A DNA stretch of 64,000 nt, taken from contig NZ_MJGN01000012.1 in assembly GCF_001865065.1 (NCBI RefSeq), forward strand, positions 152,280 through 216,279. The letters are read 5' to 3'. The position numbers and the translations under genes are program-made. The notes beneath the pieces were generated by a model, which was not told the origin of the DNA, did no database searches, and saw nothing but the letters and a program-made list of their open reading frames with translations. How positions within the stretch are numbered: the stretch's first letter is position 1; every line of letters begins with the position of its first letter. Below are positions 18,609 to 27,152 of the stretch, in pieces. The DNA comes from Curtobacterium sp. MCBA15_008. GTDB taxonomy: Bacteria; Actinomycetota; Actinomycetes; Actinomycetales; Microbacteriaceae.

Positions 18609-19667
18609 ATGACGATGACGTTCCCGGAGCCCGGTGTCCACCCACTGCGGGGAGGACCGACGCTCGGGTGGGGTGTGATCGGCCCCGGGGAGATCGCGAA
18701 CGACTTCACCGCGACGCTGCACGCGAACTCCGACCAGCGCGTCGTCGCCGTGGGCTCCCGCTCCCCCGAGCGCGCCGCCGCCTTCGCCGCCCGCCACGGC
18801 GTCCCCGGGGTGCACGGCTCGTACGAGGCCCTCGTCGCGGACCCCGCCGTCGACGTGGTCTACGTCGCCTCACCGCACCCGCAGCACCTCGGGCACGCGC
18901 TGCTCGCGATCGCCGCCGGCAAGCACGTCCTCGTCGAGAAGCCGATGACGACCTCGGCGGCGGACACCCGCACCCTCGCCGACACCGCACGTACCGCGGG
19001 CGTGCTCGCGATGGAGGCGATGTGGACCAGGTACCTGCCGGGCACGACCGTCGTCGCCCGGCTGCTCGCGGACGGTGCCCTCGGCGACGTCCGGCTCGCG
19101 ACGGTGGACGTCGGCTGGCCGCACGACCCGGACCCGGCCGACCGCATGTTCGACCCCGCCGCAGGTGGGGGCGCCCTCCTCGATGCCGGTGTGTACGGGC
19201 ACTGGTTCGCACGGTTCGCCACCGGCGCCCCGGTGACCAGCAGCACGACGGGGGCGGTCTCGGATCGCGGGGTCGACCTCCAGTCCGTCACCGTGTCGAC
19301 GGCGGGCGGTGGCGCGCAGGCGGTGGTGGCCACGTCGATGACGGCGTGGACGCCGGGGCTGGCGGTCGTCGCCGGCAGCCGGGCCACGGTGCGCTGGACC
19401 GACCACTTCGTGTTCCCGGCGTCGTTCGCGGTGCACCACCCGGGTGGGGAGGACCACTGGGCCGAACCGACCGGGCTGCAGGGGCGGCAGGGGCTCGTGT
19501 GGCAGGCCGCGGCGCTCGCGCAGTACGTGGCGGACGGCCGCACGGAGTCGCCGCTGCACTCGCTCGACGACTCGATCGGCATCGCCGAGGCGCTGGACGC
19601 GGCACGTGCGGCACTCGGTTCGGGGGCCGTGACGTCTGTTTCCGAACGCGACACCTCGACCCCCTAG
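18609..19667 (+). CDS. Gfo/Idh/MocA-family NAD(P)-dependent oxidoreductase
   Basis: 352 residues. The Rossmann domain has GWGVIGPGEIANDFTATL and the family motif HVLVEKPMTTSAADT, with the catalytic-type EKP. The C-terminal half is the mixed beta-sheet domain (GGGALLDAGVYGHWFARF). Typical substrates are sugars, inositols and dihydrodiols. It ends only 41 bases before the large synthetase on the same strand, so co-transcription is likely; whether it participates in the same pathway is unknown. Confidence 0.9.
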   Translation: MTMTFPEPGVHPLRGGPTLGWGVIGPGEIANDFTATLHANSDQRVVAVGSRSPERAAAFAARHGVPGVHGSYEALVADPAVDVVYVASPHPQHLGHALLAIAAGKHVLVEKPMTTSAADTRTLADTARTAGVLAMEAMWTRYLPGTTVVARLLADGALGDVRLATVDVGWPHDPDPADRMFDPAAGGGALLDAGVYGHWFARFATGAPVTSSTTGAVSDRGVDLQSVTVSTAGGGAQAVVATSMTAWTPGLAVVAGSRATVRWTDHFVFPASFAVHHPGGEDHWAEPTGLQGRQGLVWQAAALAQYVADGRTESPLHSLDDSIGIAEALDAARAALGSGAVTSVSERDTSTP

Positions 19668-19708
19668 GATCACGGGCCGGTCGACCACCCGGCCGGGAAG
19701 AGGACTCG

Positions 19709-22700
19709 ATGACCAGCGCCACCACCAGCGCCACCGGGAACCCGCAGGCGGAACTCGCCGGCGGCGACCGTGCACCGGCGCCCCGGACCCTGCTCGACGT
19801 CCTCACCGCCACGGCGGCCGAGCACCCGGACGCCCTCGCGCTCGAGGACCCGGCCGGCGCCCTCGACTACGCGACCCTGCTGGAGCGGGTGCACGAGCAG
19901 GCGGACGACCTTGCACGGCGCGGGGTCCGACGCGGCGACCGGGTCGGGGTGCGGATCCCCTCCGGCGGACGCGACCTGTACGTGTCGATCCTGGCGGTGC
20001 TCGCCGCGGGTGCGGCCTACGTGCCGGTGGACGCCGACGACCCCGAGGAACGCGCGACCCTGGTGTTCGGTGAGGCCGCCGTCGTCGGCGTGATCGGTGC
20101 CGGCGGGGTGCTGCGACGATCCGGTGCGCCGGATGCCGAGCCGTCGCCGGTCGTCGACCCCGCGGCGAGCGCCGACTCCCCCACGCTCGAGGACGACGCG
20201 TGGATCATCTTCACCTCCGGCTCGACCGGGGTGCCGAAGGGCGTCGCGGTGACGCACCGGTCGGCGGCGGCGTTCGTCGACGCCGAGGCGCGGATGTTCC
20301 TGCAGGCCGCGCCGATCGGCCCCGGCGACCGGGTGCTGGCCGGGTTGAGCGTCGCGTTCGACGCGTCGTGCGAGGAGATGTGGCTGGCGTGGGGACACGG
20401 CGCGTGCCTGGTGCCGGCGCCGCGATCGCTGGTGCGGACCGGGGTGGACCTCGGGCCCTGGCTCATCGCGCACACCATCACGGTCGTGTCGACGGTGCCG
20501 ACGCTCGCGGCGCTGTGGCCGGACGACGCGCTCGAGCAGGTGCGGCTCGTGATCTTCGGCGGTGAGGCGTGCCCGCCGGAGCTCGCCGCGCGGATCGCGA
20601 GTCGCGGGCGTGAGGTGTGGAACACGTACGGCCCGACCGAGGCGACGGTGGTGGCGTGCGGTGCGCTGCTCGACGGGAGCACGCCGATCCGGATCGGTCT
20701 GCCGCTCGACGGGTGGGACCTGGCGGTGGTCGACGCCGCGGGGCAGCGGGTCGAGCCGGGTGGTGTCGGGGAGCTCGTGATCGGCGGGGTGGGGCTCGGC
20801 CGGTACCTCGACCCGGCGAAGGACGCGGAGAAGTACGCGCCGTTCCCGGAACTCGGGTGGGCGCGGGCGTACCGGAGCGGTGACCTGGTGCGGTACGACC
20901 CCGAGGGGCTGGTGTTCCAGGGGCGGGCGGACGACCAGGTGAAGCTCGGCGGCCGGCGGATCGAGCTCGGCGAGATCGACGCGGCGCTGCAGGCGCTCGA
21001 CGACGTGGCGGGCGGTGCCGCGGTGGTGCAGCGAACCCCGGCCGGCAACCAGGTGCTCGTCGGCTACGTCGCCCCCGTGGCGGGTGCCTCCGTCGACGTG
21101 GCTACGGCGAACGCGCGGCTGCGCGAGGAGCTGCCCGCCGCGCTCGTGCCGCTGCTGGCGGTCGTGGACTCCCTGCCGACACGGACGTCGGGGAAGGTCG
21201 ACCGTGCGGCGCTGCCGTGGCCTCTGCCCGGGGCGGCGGCCGGATCGGCCGGGGCGGTGCTGCCGGACACCGTGGCGTGGATCGCGGAGCGGTGGGCGGC
21301 GATCCTCGGCGTCCCGGTGACGAGCACCGACGACGACTTCTTCGCGCACGGCGGTGGTTCGCTCACGGCGGCGCAGCTCGTGTCCGCGATCCGGGAGCGG
21401 TTCCCGACCACGACGGTGGCGGACGTCTACGACCACCCGCGGATCGGTGCCTTGGCCGACGCGCTCGACGACTCCGGGCCGACGGTCTCGGTCCCCCGCG
21501 ACGTGCGTCCGGTGCCGCCGACGACCGGGTTCGTGATGACGCTGCTCGGGCTGCCGGTCCAGGTGCTCCGCGGGCTGCGGGTCCTCAGCTGGACCGCGCT
21601 CGTCGCCGCCGTCCTGCACGCGACGACCCTGCCGACGTTGCCGGTCTTGCCGTGGCCCGTCCTGGTCCTCGCGCTGCTGCTGTTCGTCACACCCCTGGGG
21701 AAGATGGCGCTCACCGTCGTGCTGGCGCGGCTCCTGCTGGCGGGCGTCCGACCGGGCGACCACCCCCGCGGCGGGTCCGTGCACCTGCGGGTGTGGCTGG
21801 CCGAGCGGATCGCCGAGGCGGTGGACGGCCCGTCGACGGCGGGCGCCCCGTGGATCAGCTACTACGCACGGGCGCTCGGCGCCCGGATCGGCGCGGACGT
21901 CGACCTGCACACGCTGCCGCCGGTGACGGGGATGCTCACGATCGGCAAGCGCGCGTCGATCGAACCCGAGGTCGACCTCGCCGGGCACTGGGTGGACGGC
22001 GACGTCTTCCGGCTCGGCCACGTGCGGGTCGACGCGGACGCCGTCGTGCACAGCCGGACGACGCTGCTGCCCGGCGCGCACGTCGGCGCGGGTGCCGAGG
22101 TGGAGGCCGGGTCGGCCGTGACCGGCCGGGTCCCCGACGGCGAACGCTGGGCGGGTTCGCCGGCGGAACGCATCGGGTCGGCGCGACACGACCGGGAGGC
22201 GCGCCCCGCCCCACGACGTCGGTGGCTGCTGGCGTACGGGGCCGGGTCCGTGGCCGTGGCCGGCTTGCCGGTGATCGGCGTCGCCGCCGGGGTGGCGGTC
22301 GCGTGGCTGCTCGTCGGACCGGCGGGCTCGCTCGGCGAGGCGCTGCTGCGCGCGCTGCTCTGGGTGCCGCTCGCGACGGTCGTGGCGGGCGCCGTGTACG
22401 CGCTGCTCGTGGTGGTGTCGGTGCGGCTGCTCGGCATCGGCCTGGTCGAGGGCCGCCATCCGGTGCGGTCCCGGATCGGGTGGCAGGCGTGGTCGACCGA
22501 ACGGGTGCTCGACGCGGCGCGCACGCTGCTGTTCCCGCTGTACGCCTCGCTCGTCACCCCCGTCTGGCTCCGACTGCTCGGCGCGAGGGTCGGGCGGAAC
22601 ACCGAGATCTCGACGGTGCTGCTCATCCCCTCGCTGACGCAGATCGCCTCGGGGGCGTTCCTCGCCGACGACACGATGGTGGCCACCTACGAGCTCGGCG

Positions 22701-23623
22701 GCGGGCGCATCCGGATCGGTCGGTCGAAGATCGGACGGCGGGCGTTCCTCGGCAACAGCGGCATGTCCGGCGCCGGCCGGTCGGTTCCGCGCGAGGCCCT
22801 GGTCGCCGTGCTGTCCGCCGTGCCGAAGAAGGCCAAGCGCGGCTCGTCGTGGCTCGGCTCGCCGCCAGTCCGGCTCCGGCGCGCGACCGCGCAGTTCGAC
22901 GAGGAGCGCACCTTCCGGCCGCCGCGGTCGCTCAAGGTCGCGCGCGGGTGCTGGGAGCTGCTCCGCCTCGTCGCGCCGATGGTGTCGGCGGCCATCGCCC
23001 TCGGCGTCGTCGGCAGCCTGCTCGCGGTCTGGACCGCGGTCGGCATCGGCTGGACCGTCCTCCTCGCCGGGCCGGTGCTCATCGCCGGCGGCGCCGTGGC
23101 CGCCCTCGTCTCCACCGTCGCGAAATGGGCGTTCGTCGGCCGGATCGCCGCGCGGGAGCACCCGCTCTGGTCGTCGTTCGTCTGGCGCAACGAGGTGCAG
23201 GACACCTTCGTCGAGACCGTCGCACGGCCGTGGTTCGCCGAGCAGGCCACCGGGACGCCGGCGCTCGCCGCGTGGCTCCGAAGCCTCGGCGCGACGATCG
23301 GGCGCGGCACCTGGCTCGAGACGTACTGGCTGCCCGAGGCCGACCTGGTCACGATCGGCGCCGGCGCATCCGTCGCACGGGGCACCGTCGTGCAGACCCA
23401 CCTGTTCCACGACCGGGTCATGCAGCTCGACACGGTCACGCTCGACGCCGGCGCGACGCTCGGCCCACACAGCGTCGTCCTGCCCGCGGCGGGCATCGGC
23501 ACCGGGGCGACGGTCGGTCCGGCGTCGCTGGTGATGCGCGGCGAACAGGTGCCGGGCGGGACCCACTGGGCGGGGAACCCGATCGCTCCGTGGACATCCG
23601 GGGCACCCGCCGTGGCAGACTGA
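19709..23623 (+). CDS. Pls-type nonribosomal peptide synthetase (poly-amino-acid synthetase)
   Basis: 1304 residues in one chain. First comes an adenylation domain (about 30-505; A3 core FTSGSTGVPKG at 168, YGPTEAT at 307, final lysine K496). A thiolation domain follows, with FFAHGGGSLTAAQL and pantetheine serine S551. There is no ordinary condensation or thioesterase domain. Instead three pairs of transmembrane helices (about 627-678, 838-910, 1090-1147) alternate with three soluble segments containing left-handed beta-helix hexapeptides. This A-T-TM-C1-TM-C2-TM-C3 layout is that of epsilon-poly-L-lysine synthetase (Pls), which links lysine side-chain amines at the membrane. The substrate-pocket residues, read by eye, give D-A-E-S-I-G-T-V-V-K, close to known lysine codes. 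ATG at 19709 follows a GAAGAGG ribosome-binding site. An M1 peptidase gene follows after 8 bases. Confidence 0.9.
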   Translation: MTSATTSATGNPQAELAGGDRAPAPRTLLDVLTATAAEHPDALALEDPAGALDYATLLERVHEQADDLARRGVRRGDRVGVRIPSGGRDLYVSILAVLAAGAAYVPVDADDPEERATLVFGEAAVVGVIGAGGVLRRSGAPDAEPSPVVDPAASADSPTLEDDAWIIFTSGSTGVPKGVAVTHRSAAAFVDAEARMFLQAAPIGPGDRVLAGLSVAFDASCEEMWLAWGHGACLVPAPRSLVRTGVDLGPWLIAHTITVVSTVPTLAALWPDDALEQVRLVIFGGEACPPELAARIASRGREVWNTYGPTEATVVACGALLDGSTPIRIGLPLDGWDLAVVDAAGQRVEPGGVGELVIGGVGLGRYLDPAKDAEKYAPFPELGWARAYRSGDLVRYDPEGLVFQGRADDQVKLGGRRIELGEIDAALQALDDVAGGAAVVQRTPAGNQVLVGYVAPVAGASVDVATANARLREELPAALVPLLAVVDSLPTRTSGKVDRAALPWPLPGAAAGSAGAVLPDTVAWIAERWAAILGVPVTSTDDDFFAHGGGSLTAAQLVSAIRERFPTTTVADVYDHPRIGALADALDDSGPTVSVPRDVRPVPPTTGFVMTLLGLPVQVLRGLRVLSWTALVAAVLHATTLPTLPVLPWPVLVLALLLFVTPLGKMALTVVLARLLLAGVRPGDHPRGGSVHLRVWLAERIAEAVDGPSTAGAPWISYYARALGARIGADVDLHTLPPVTGMLTIGKRASIEPEVDLAGHWVDGDVFRLGHVRVDADAVVHSRTTLLPGAHVGAGAEVEAGSAVTGRVPDGERWAGSPAERIGSARHDREARPAPRRRWLLAYGAGSVAVAGLPVIGVAAGVAVAWLLVGPAGSLGEALLRALLWVPLATVVAGAVYALLVVVSVRLLGIGLVEGRHPVRSRIGWQAWSTERVLDAARTLLFPLYASLVTPVWLRLLGARVGRNTEISTVLLIPSLTQIASGAFLADDTMVATYELGGGRIRIGRSKIGRRAFLGNSGMSGAGRSVPREALVAVLSAVPKKAKRGSSWLGSPPVRLRRATAQFDEERTFRPPRSLKVARGCWELLRLVAPMVSAAIALGVVGSLLAVWTAVGIGWTVLLAGPVLIAGGAVAALVSTVAKWAFVGRIAAREHPLWSSFVWRNEVQDTFVETVARPWFAEQATGTPALAAWLRSLGATIGRGTWLETYWLPEADLVTIGAGASVARGTVVQTHLFHDRVMQLDTVTLDAGATLGPHSVVLPAAGIGTGATVGPASLVMRGEQVPGGTHWAGNPIAPWTSGAPAVAD

Positions 23624-23631
23624 CCGGCACC

Positions 23632-24966
23632 GTGACCCCGCCGAACACCTTGCCGACGACCGCCGACACCGACCCGTACACCCCGCACAGCGGCGACCGG
23701 CGGTGGGACGCCCTGCACTACGACCTGCGGCTCGAGTACCGGGTCGCGACGAACCGGCTCGACGCCACCGCCACCGTCACCGCGCGCGCCGTCGCGGACC
23801 TCGACCGCGTCGTGCTCGACCTGCACGGGCTGACCGTGGAGCGGGTCGACGTCGACGGCAAGCGTGCGAAGAAGAGCTCGACGGCGACGCACAAGCTCAC
23901 CGTGACGCCGGCCGCGCCGATCGCCGCGGGGACCGAGTTCACCCTGCACGTGAAGTACCGCGGCACCCCGCACCCACTCCGCAGCCCCTGGGGCCAGATC
24001 GGGTGGGAGGAACTGACCGACGGCGTCATCGTCGCGGCGCAGCCCACCGGGGCACCCTCGTGGTTCCCCTGCAACGACCGCCCGGACGACAAGGCCACCT
24101 ACCGCTTCGAGGTCACCGCCGAGGCCGCGTACGACGTCGTCGCGAACGGCGACCTGCTCGGCAAGGAGCGCGCCCGCGGCGGTACGACGTGGACCTACGC
24201 CACGACCCAGCCGATGGCCACCTACCTGGCGACGGTGCAGATCGGCCGGTACCGGACGACGAAGCTCCGCGGCTCGGACGTCCCCGTCACGCTGCACCAC
24301 CCCGCCGACCTCGCCGGTGCCGCGAAGACCGACTTCGGCCGGGTGCCGGACATGCTCGCGCTCTACGCCGACCGGTTCGGCCCCTACCCGTTCCCGGCGT
24401 ACGGCGTCGTGGTGACCGACGACGAGCTCGAGATCCCGCTCGAGGCGCACGGCCTCGCCGTCTTCGGGCGGAACCACGTCGACGGGGAGCACGGCACCGA
24501 CCGGCTCATCGCGCACGAGCTCGCGCACCAGTGGTTCGGCAACTCCGTCACCGTCGCGCGCTGGCGGGACATCTGGCTGCACGAGGGCTTCGCCTGCTAC
24601 GCGGAGTGGCTCTGGTCGGAGCACCGCGGTGGGGACACGGCGGACGTCCTCGCCGAGCGGTACCGGCGGGGCGTGCTCGAGCAGCCCCAGGACCTCGTCG
24701 TCGGCGATCCGGGCGCGGCGGACATGTTCGACGACCGGGTCTACAAGCGCGGGGCCCTGGCCCTGCACGCCGTCCGCCTGGCCTTCGGGGACGACGCGTT
24801 CTTCGACGGGCTCCGGAGGATCACCGAGCAGCACCGGTACGGGTCGGTCCGACCGGAGGACGTGCTCGAGGCGTTCGCCTGGGCCGCTGGGACGACCGTC
24901 GATGCGGTGCGGGCACTGACGGCGCCGTGGATCGAGGAGACCGCGGTCCCGACGCTCGAGCGCTAG
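23632..24966 (+). CDS. M1-family zinc metallopeptidase next to the Pls-type synthetase
   Basis: 444 residues. The gluzincin signature HELAHQW (H295, H299) with the third zinc ligand E318 in WLHEGF is intact, as HEXXH-x18-E. The N-terminal saddle domain (LHYDLRLEYRV) and a short helical end are present, but the large C-terminal domain of aminopeptidase N is absent. The exopeptidase GAMEN motif is replaced by LEAHG. From memory, enzymes that degrade epsilon-polylysine in Streptomyces producers are zinc peptidases of this type encoded near pls; this gene begins eight bases after the synthetase stop and probably shares its mRNA. GTG at 23632 is the likely start, without a strong ribosome-binding site. 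A polymer-trimming or self-protection role is inference. Confidence 0.88.
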   Translation: MTPPNTLPTTADTDPYTPHSGDRRWDALHYDLRLEYRVATNRLDATATVTARAVADLDRVVLDLHGLTVERVDVDGKRAKKSSTATHKLTVTPAAPIAAGTEFTLHVKYRGTPHPLRSPWGQIGWEELTDGVIVAAQPTGAPSWFPCNDRPDDKATYRFEVTAEAAYDVVANGDLLGKERARGGTTWTYATTQPMATYLATVQIGRYRTTKLRGSDVPVTLHHPADLAGAAKTDFGRVPDMLALYADRFGPYPFPAYGVVVTDDELEIPLEAHGLAVFGRNHVDGEHGTDRLIAHELAHQWFGNSVTVARWRDIWLHEGFACYAEWLWSEHRGGDTADVLAERYRRGVLEQPQDLVVGDPGAADMFDDRVYKRGALALHAVRLAFGDDAFFDGLRRITEQHRYGSVRPEDVLEAFAWAAGTTVDAVRALTAPWIEETAVPTLER

Positions 24967-25017
24967 CCGGCGGTCTCGGCGCTGGCCGGCGGTCTCGGCG
25001 CTAGCCGGCGGTCTCGG
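24961..25017. repeat. Three 19-bp tandem repeats at a convergent gene junction
   Basis: Units at 24961-24979, 24980-24998 and 24999-25017. Units one and three are identical and contain CTAG, which reads TAG on both strands. Unit one supplies the stop of the M1 peptidase and unit three the stop of the XRE regulator on the other strand; the middle unit has one change (CTGG). Confidence 0.9.
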
Positions 25018-25267
25018 CCAGGTCCGGTTCGCTGACCTCGGCCCACACGGCGTCGAGGGACAGCCCGACGACCCCGGCGACCGCAGCGATCGTCGAGAAC
25101 GCCGGCGTCGCGATCCGGCCGGTCTCGATCTTCCGGAGGGTCTCGGGCGAGATGCCGGCCGCCAGCGCCGTGTCGAGCATCGAGCGCGGGCCGCGGGCAC
25201 GGCGGAGCAGGGCGCCGAGGCGACGGCCACGGGCGAGCTCGTCGGGGCTGAGCGGGAGTCGGACCAT
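25001..25267 (-). CDS. XRE-family helix-turn-helix regulator
   Basis: 88 residues beginning MVRLPLSPDELARGRRLGAL. The helix-turn-helix is around SMLDTALAAGISPETLRKIETGRI, followed by TPAFSTIAAVAGVVGLSLDAV. It is small, with no ligand domain, like a Cro-type repressor. It is divergent from the M24 peptidase gene, and the 60-base gap between them holds three 14-bp direct repeats (25280-25318) that are its most obvious binding site. It is convergent with the M1 peptidase. It could regulate itself and the M24 gene; control over the synthetase is not visible. Confidence 0.88.
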   Translation of the reverse strand: MVRLPLSPDELARGRRLGALLRRARGPRSMLDTALAAGISPETLRKIETGRIATPAFSTIAAVAGVVGLSLDAVWAEVSEPDLAETAG

Positions 25268-25279
25268 GACCCCGACACT

Positions 25280-25318
25280 AATACCGGGCGAACAGTACCG
25301 GGCAGACAATACCGGTAT
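25280..25318. promoter_or_regulatory. Operator-like array between XRE regulator and M24 peptidase
   Basis: Three copies of (A/G)TACCGG-centred boxes with a 14-base period: 25280-25293, 25294-25307 and 25308-25318. The last is the palindrome ATACCGGTAT. The array overlaps where both divergent promoters must lie, ten bases before the M24 start codon. Confidence 0.75.
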
Positions 25319-25327
25319 GGTCATCCC

Positions 25328-26095
25328 ATGATCGAGATCCTCACCCCGACCGAGGTCGACCGCGCCCGGGCGACCGGTGCCCTCGTCGGCACGATCCTGC
25401 AGACCCTGCGCGAACGGACGCGAGTCGGCACGAACCTGCTCGAGATCGACCGCTGGGCGAAGGCGATGATCGAGGACGCCGGCGCCGAATCCTGCTACGT
25501 CGACTACGCGCCGTCGTTCGGACGCGGCCCGTTCGGCCACCACGTCTGCACGGCTGTCAACGACGCCGTCCTGCACGGTCTCCCCCACGACCGGGTGCTC
25601 GCCGACGGGGACCTCCTCACCCTCGACCTCGCCGTGTCCCTCGACGGCATCGCGGCCGACGCGGCGATCAGCTTCGTCGTCGGCACGCCCGACCCCGCGG
25701 ACACGGCGCTCATCTCCGCGACGGAGCGCGCCCTCGCCGCGGGCATCGCCGCCGCCCGGCCGGGGGCCCGGATCGGCGACCTCTCGCACGCCATCGGCAC
25801 GGTCCTGCAGGGTGCCGGGTACCCCGTCAACGTCGAGTTCGGCGGACACGGCATCGGATCGACCATGCACCAGGACCCCCACGTGTCGAACACCGGGCGC
25901 CCCGGCCGCGGCTACACGCTGCGGCCCGGCCTGCTGCTCGCCCTGGAACCGTGGGTGATGGCGGACACCGACGTGCTCGTCACCGACCCGGACGGGTGGA
26001 CGCTCCGCAGCGCCACCGGGGCGCGGACGGCGCACACCGAGCACACGATCGCGATCACCGAGACCGGCGCCGAGGTGCTCACGCTCCCGCGCTGA
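25328..26095 (+). CDS. map: Methionine aminopeptidase (M24, type I)
   Basis: 255 residues of pita-bread fold. The five metal ligands are visible: the two aspartates of LDLAVSLDGIAADAAISF, the histidine of FGGHGIGSTMH, and glutamates in LALEPWV and HTEHTIAI. There is no N-terminal zinc finger and no type II insert. Bacteria often carry a second map gene beside the essential one, which is normally near the ribosomal operon, so this may be an accessory copy. It follows closely on the operator array with no clear ribosome-binding site, so a very short leader is possible. Its last 17 bases overlap the convergent phosphopantetheinyl transferase gene. Confidence 0.9.
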   Translation: MIEILTPTEVDRARATGALVGTILQTLRERTRVGTNLLEIDRWAKAMIEDAGAESCYVDYAPSFGRGPFGHHVCTAVNDAVLHGLPHDRVLADGDLLTLDLAVSLDGIAADAAISFVVGTPDPADTALISATERALAAGIAAARPGARIGDLSHAIGTVLQGAGYPVNVEFGGHGIGSTMHQDPHVSNTGRPGRGYTLRPGLLLALEPWVMADTDVLVTDPDGWTLRSATGARTAHTEHTIAITETGAEVLTLPR

Positions 26096-26702
26096 GTCCG
26101 TCGACAGCGCTGAGTCCGTCGACAGCGCAGAGTCCGTCGGGCGCCGCCTCGACGGGCAGGCCTCCGGCGGCGACCGCGACGACGAGGTCCGCGTCGGGGA
26201 AGCGCAGCGTCACCGGGTGTTCGACCCCCTCGAACACCGCGGTGCCCCGGCGGACGTCCACGTCGACGGCCGCCGGGTCGACACGGAGCCCACGGCCGTC
26301 GCGCTTCAGGACGGCCTCCTTCGCCGCCCAGCAGGCAGCGAGGGCCCGGACGTCACCGCCCGCGCGGTCCCGCTCGCCCTGGGTGAAGACGTCGAGCGGC
26401 GCGGCAGCGACCCGCGAGACCCGTTCCACGTCGACGCCGACCGGCTCGGGGCTGACGACGAGGGCGACGACGCCGGTGGTCCGCGCGAGGCCGACGCCGA
26501 CGGCGCAGCCGTCGACCTCCACCCAGGGGCGGCCGTGGTCGGTCCCGCCGCAGTGCCCGCAGACGCGCCCCGCGCGCAGGCGCGAGCGGTCGACGCCGTG
26601 GGCCGACGCGACGGCAGTGAGCAGCGCCTCCCGGTCGTCGGCCCTGCTCGCGCCCGTGGGGACGAGCGCCAGGACGACGTGCGGGAGGCGCGGGAGACTC
26701 AC
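26079..26702 (-). CDS. Sfp-type 4'-phosphopantetheinyl transferase
   Basis: 207 residues. The diagnostic motifs are VGVDVERVSRV (magnesium-binding aspartate) and CWAAKEAVLKRDGRGL (WxxKEA). Sfp-type enzymes move phosphopantetheine from CoA onto carrier-protein serines; the only carrier domain in this window is S551 of the Pls-type synthetase 2.5 kb away. The C-terminus ends with a six-residue repeat (AVDGLS) produced by an 18-bp tandem array. The gene is convergent with, and overlaps, the M24 gene. The first residues, LPRLPHVVLALVP, form the usual N-terminal strand. Confidence 0.9.
   Translation of the reverse strand: MSLPRLPHVVLALVPTGASRADDREALLTAVASAHGVDRSRLRAGRVCGHCGGTDHGRPWVEVDGCAVGVGLARTTGVVALVVSPEPVGVDVERVSRVAAAPLDVFTQGERDRAGGDVRALAACWAAKEAVLKRDGRGLRVDPAAVDVDVRRGTAVFEGVEHPVTLRFPDADLVVAVAAGGLPVEAAPDGLCAVDGLSAVDGLSAGA
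26089..26142. repeat. Three 18-bp tandem repeats at a convergent gene junction
   Basis: Units at 26089-26106, 26107-26124 (identical) and 26125-26142 (diverged). Unit one carries the TGA stop of the M24 gene. On the other strand all three are read through, encoding the repeated AVDGLS tail of the phosphopantetheinyl transferase. Confidence 0.9.
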
Positions 26703-26739
26703 GCGGTGAGCCTACGGTCGACCGTGCGTGCGGTGCGGT

Positions 26740-26943
26740 CTACGCGTGCGTGAGCGCGATGAGTGCGACGTTCATGGTGCTGTAGAGCCCCTCGGACCGG
26801 GTGGCCTGGCGGACTCGACCGCGGAGGACCTCGTACCGGCCGTTGTGCTCGCGCACGAAGCCGATGACGCCGCTCGCGGGCGTCGACACGCGGTGGTAGC
26901 CGTCCTCGAGTGGGACGACCTCGGTGCTGGTTGTTCGCTCCAT
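26740..26943 (-). CDS. Small conserved-looking protein, unknown function
   Basis: 67 residues, MERTTSTEVVPLEDGYHRV at the start and YSTMNVALIALTHA at the end, with a central GRYEVLRGRVRQATRS. The strong AGGGGA ribosome-binding site six bases before the ATG, and regular strand-rich composition, argue that it is real. It looks like a small beta-sheet protein. No signal peptide or metal motif is visible, and I do not recognise the family. Confidence 0.75.
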   Translation of the reverse strand: MERTTSTEVVPLEDGYHRVSTPASGVIGFVREHNGRYEVLRGRVRQATRSEGLYSTMNVALIALTHA

Positions 26944-27152
26944 TGCTGTTCCCCTGTCTCGTTCGTCGTCGAACGCGTGCCCGAGCATACCCCGATCCGG
27001 GGGACAACACCCCCACAGGATCAGCGTTCCACGAGGGTTCGCCCACAGTCTGTCCGACGGCTGCGTGGCGTGGATAGACTCCGGGCAACAGCGCTCCGGG
27101 GCGCGGTTCCGGGGGTTCTCGGGCCCGCAGACCGGCGACGGACGGAGGACGG

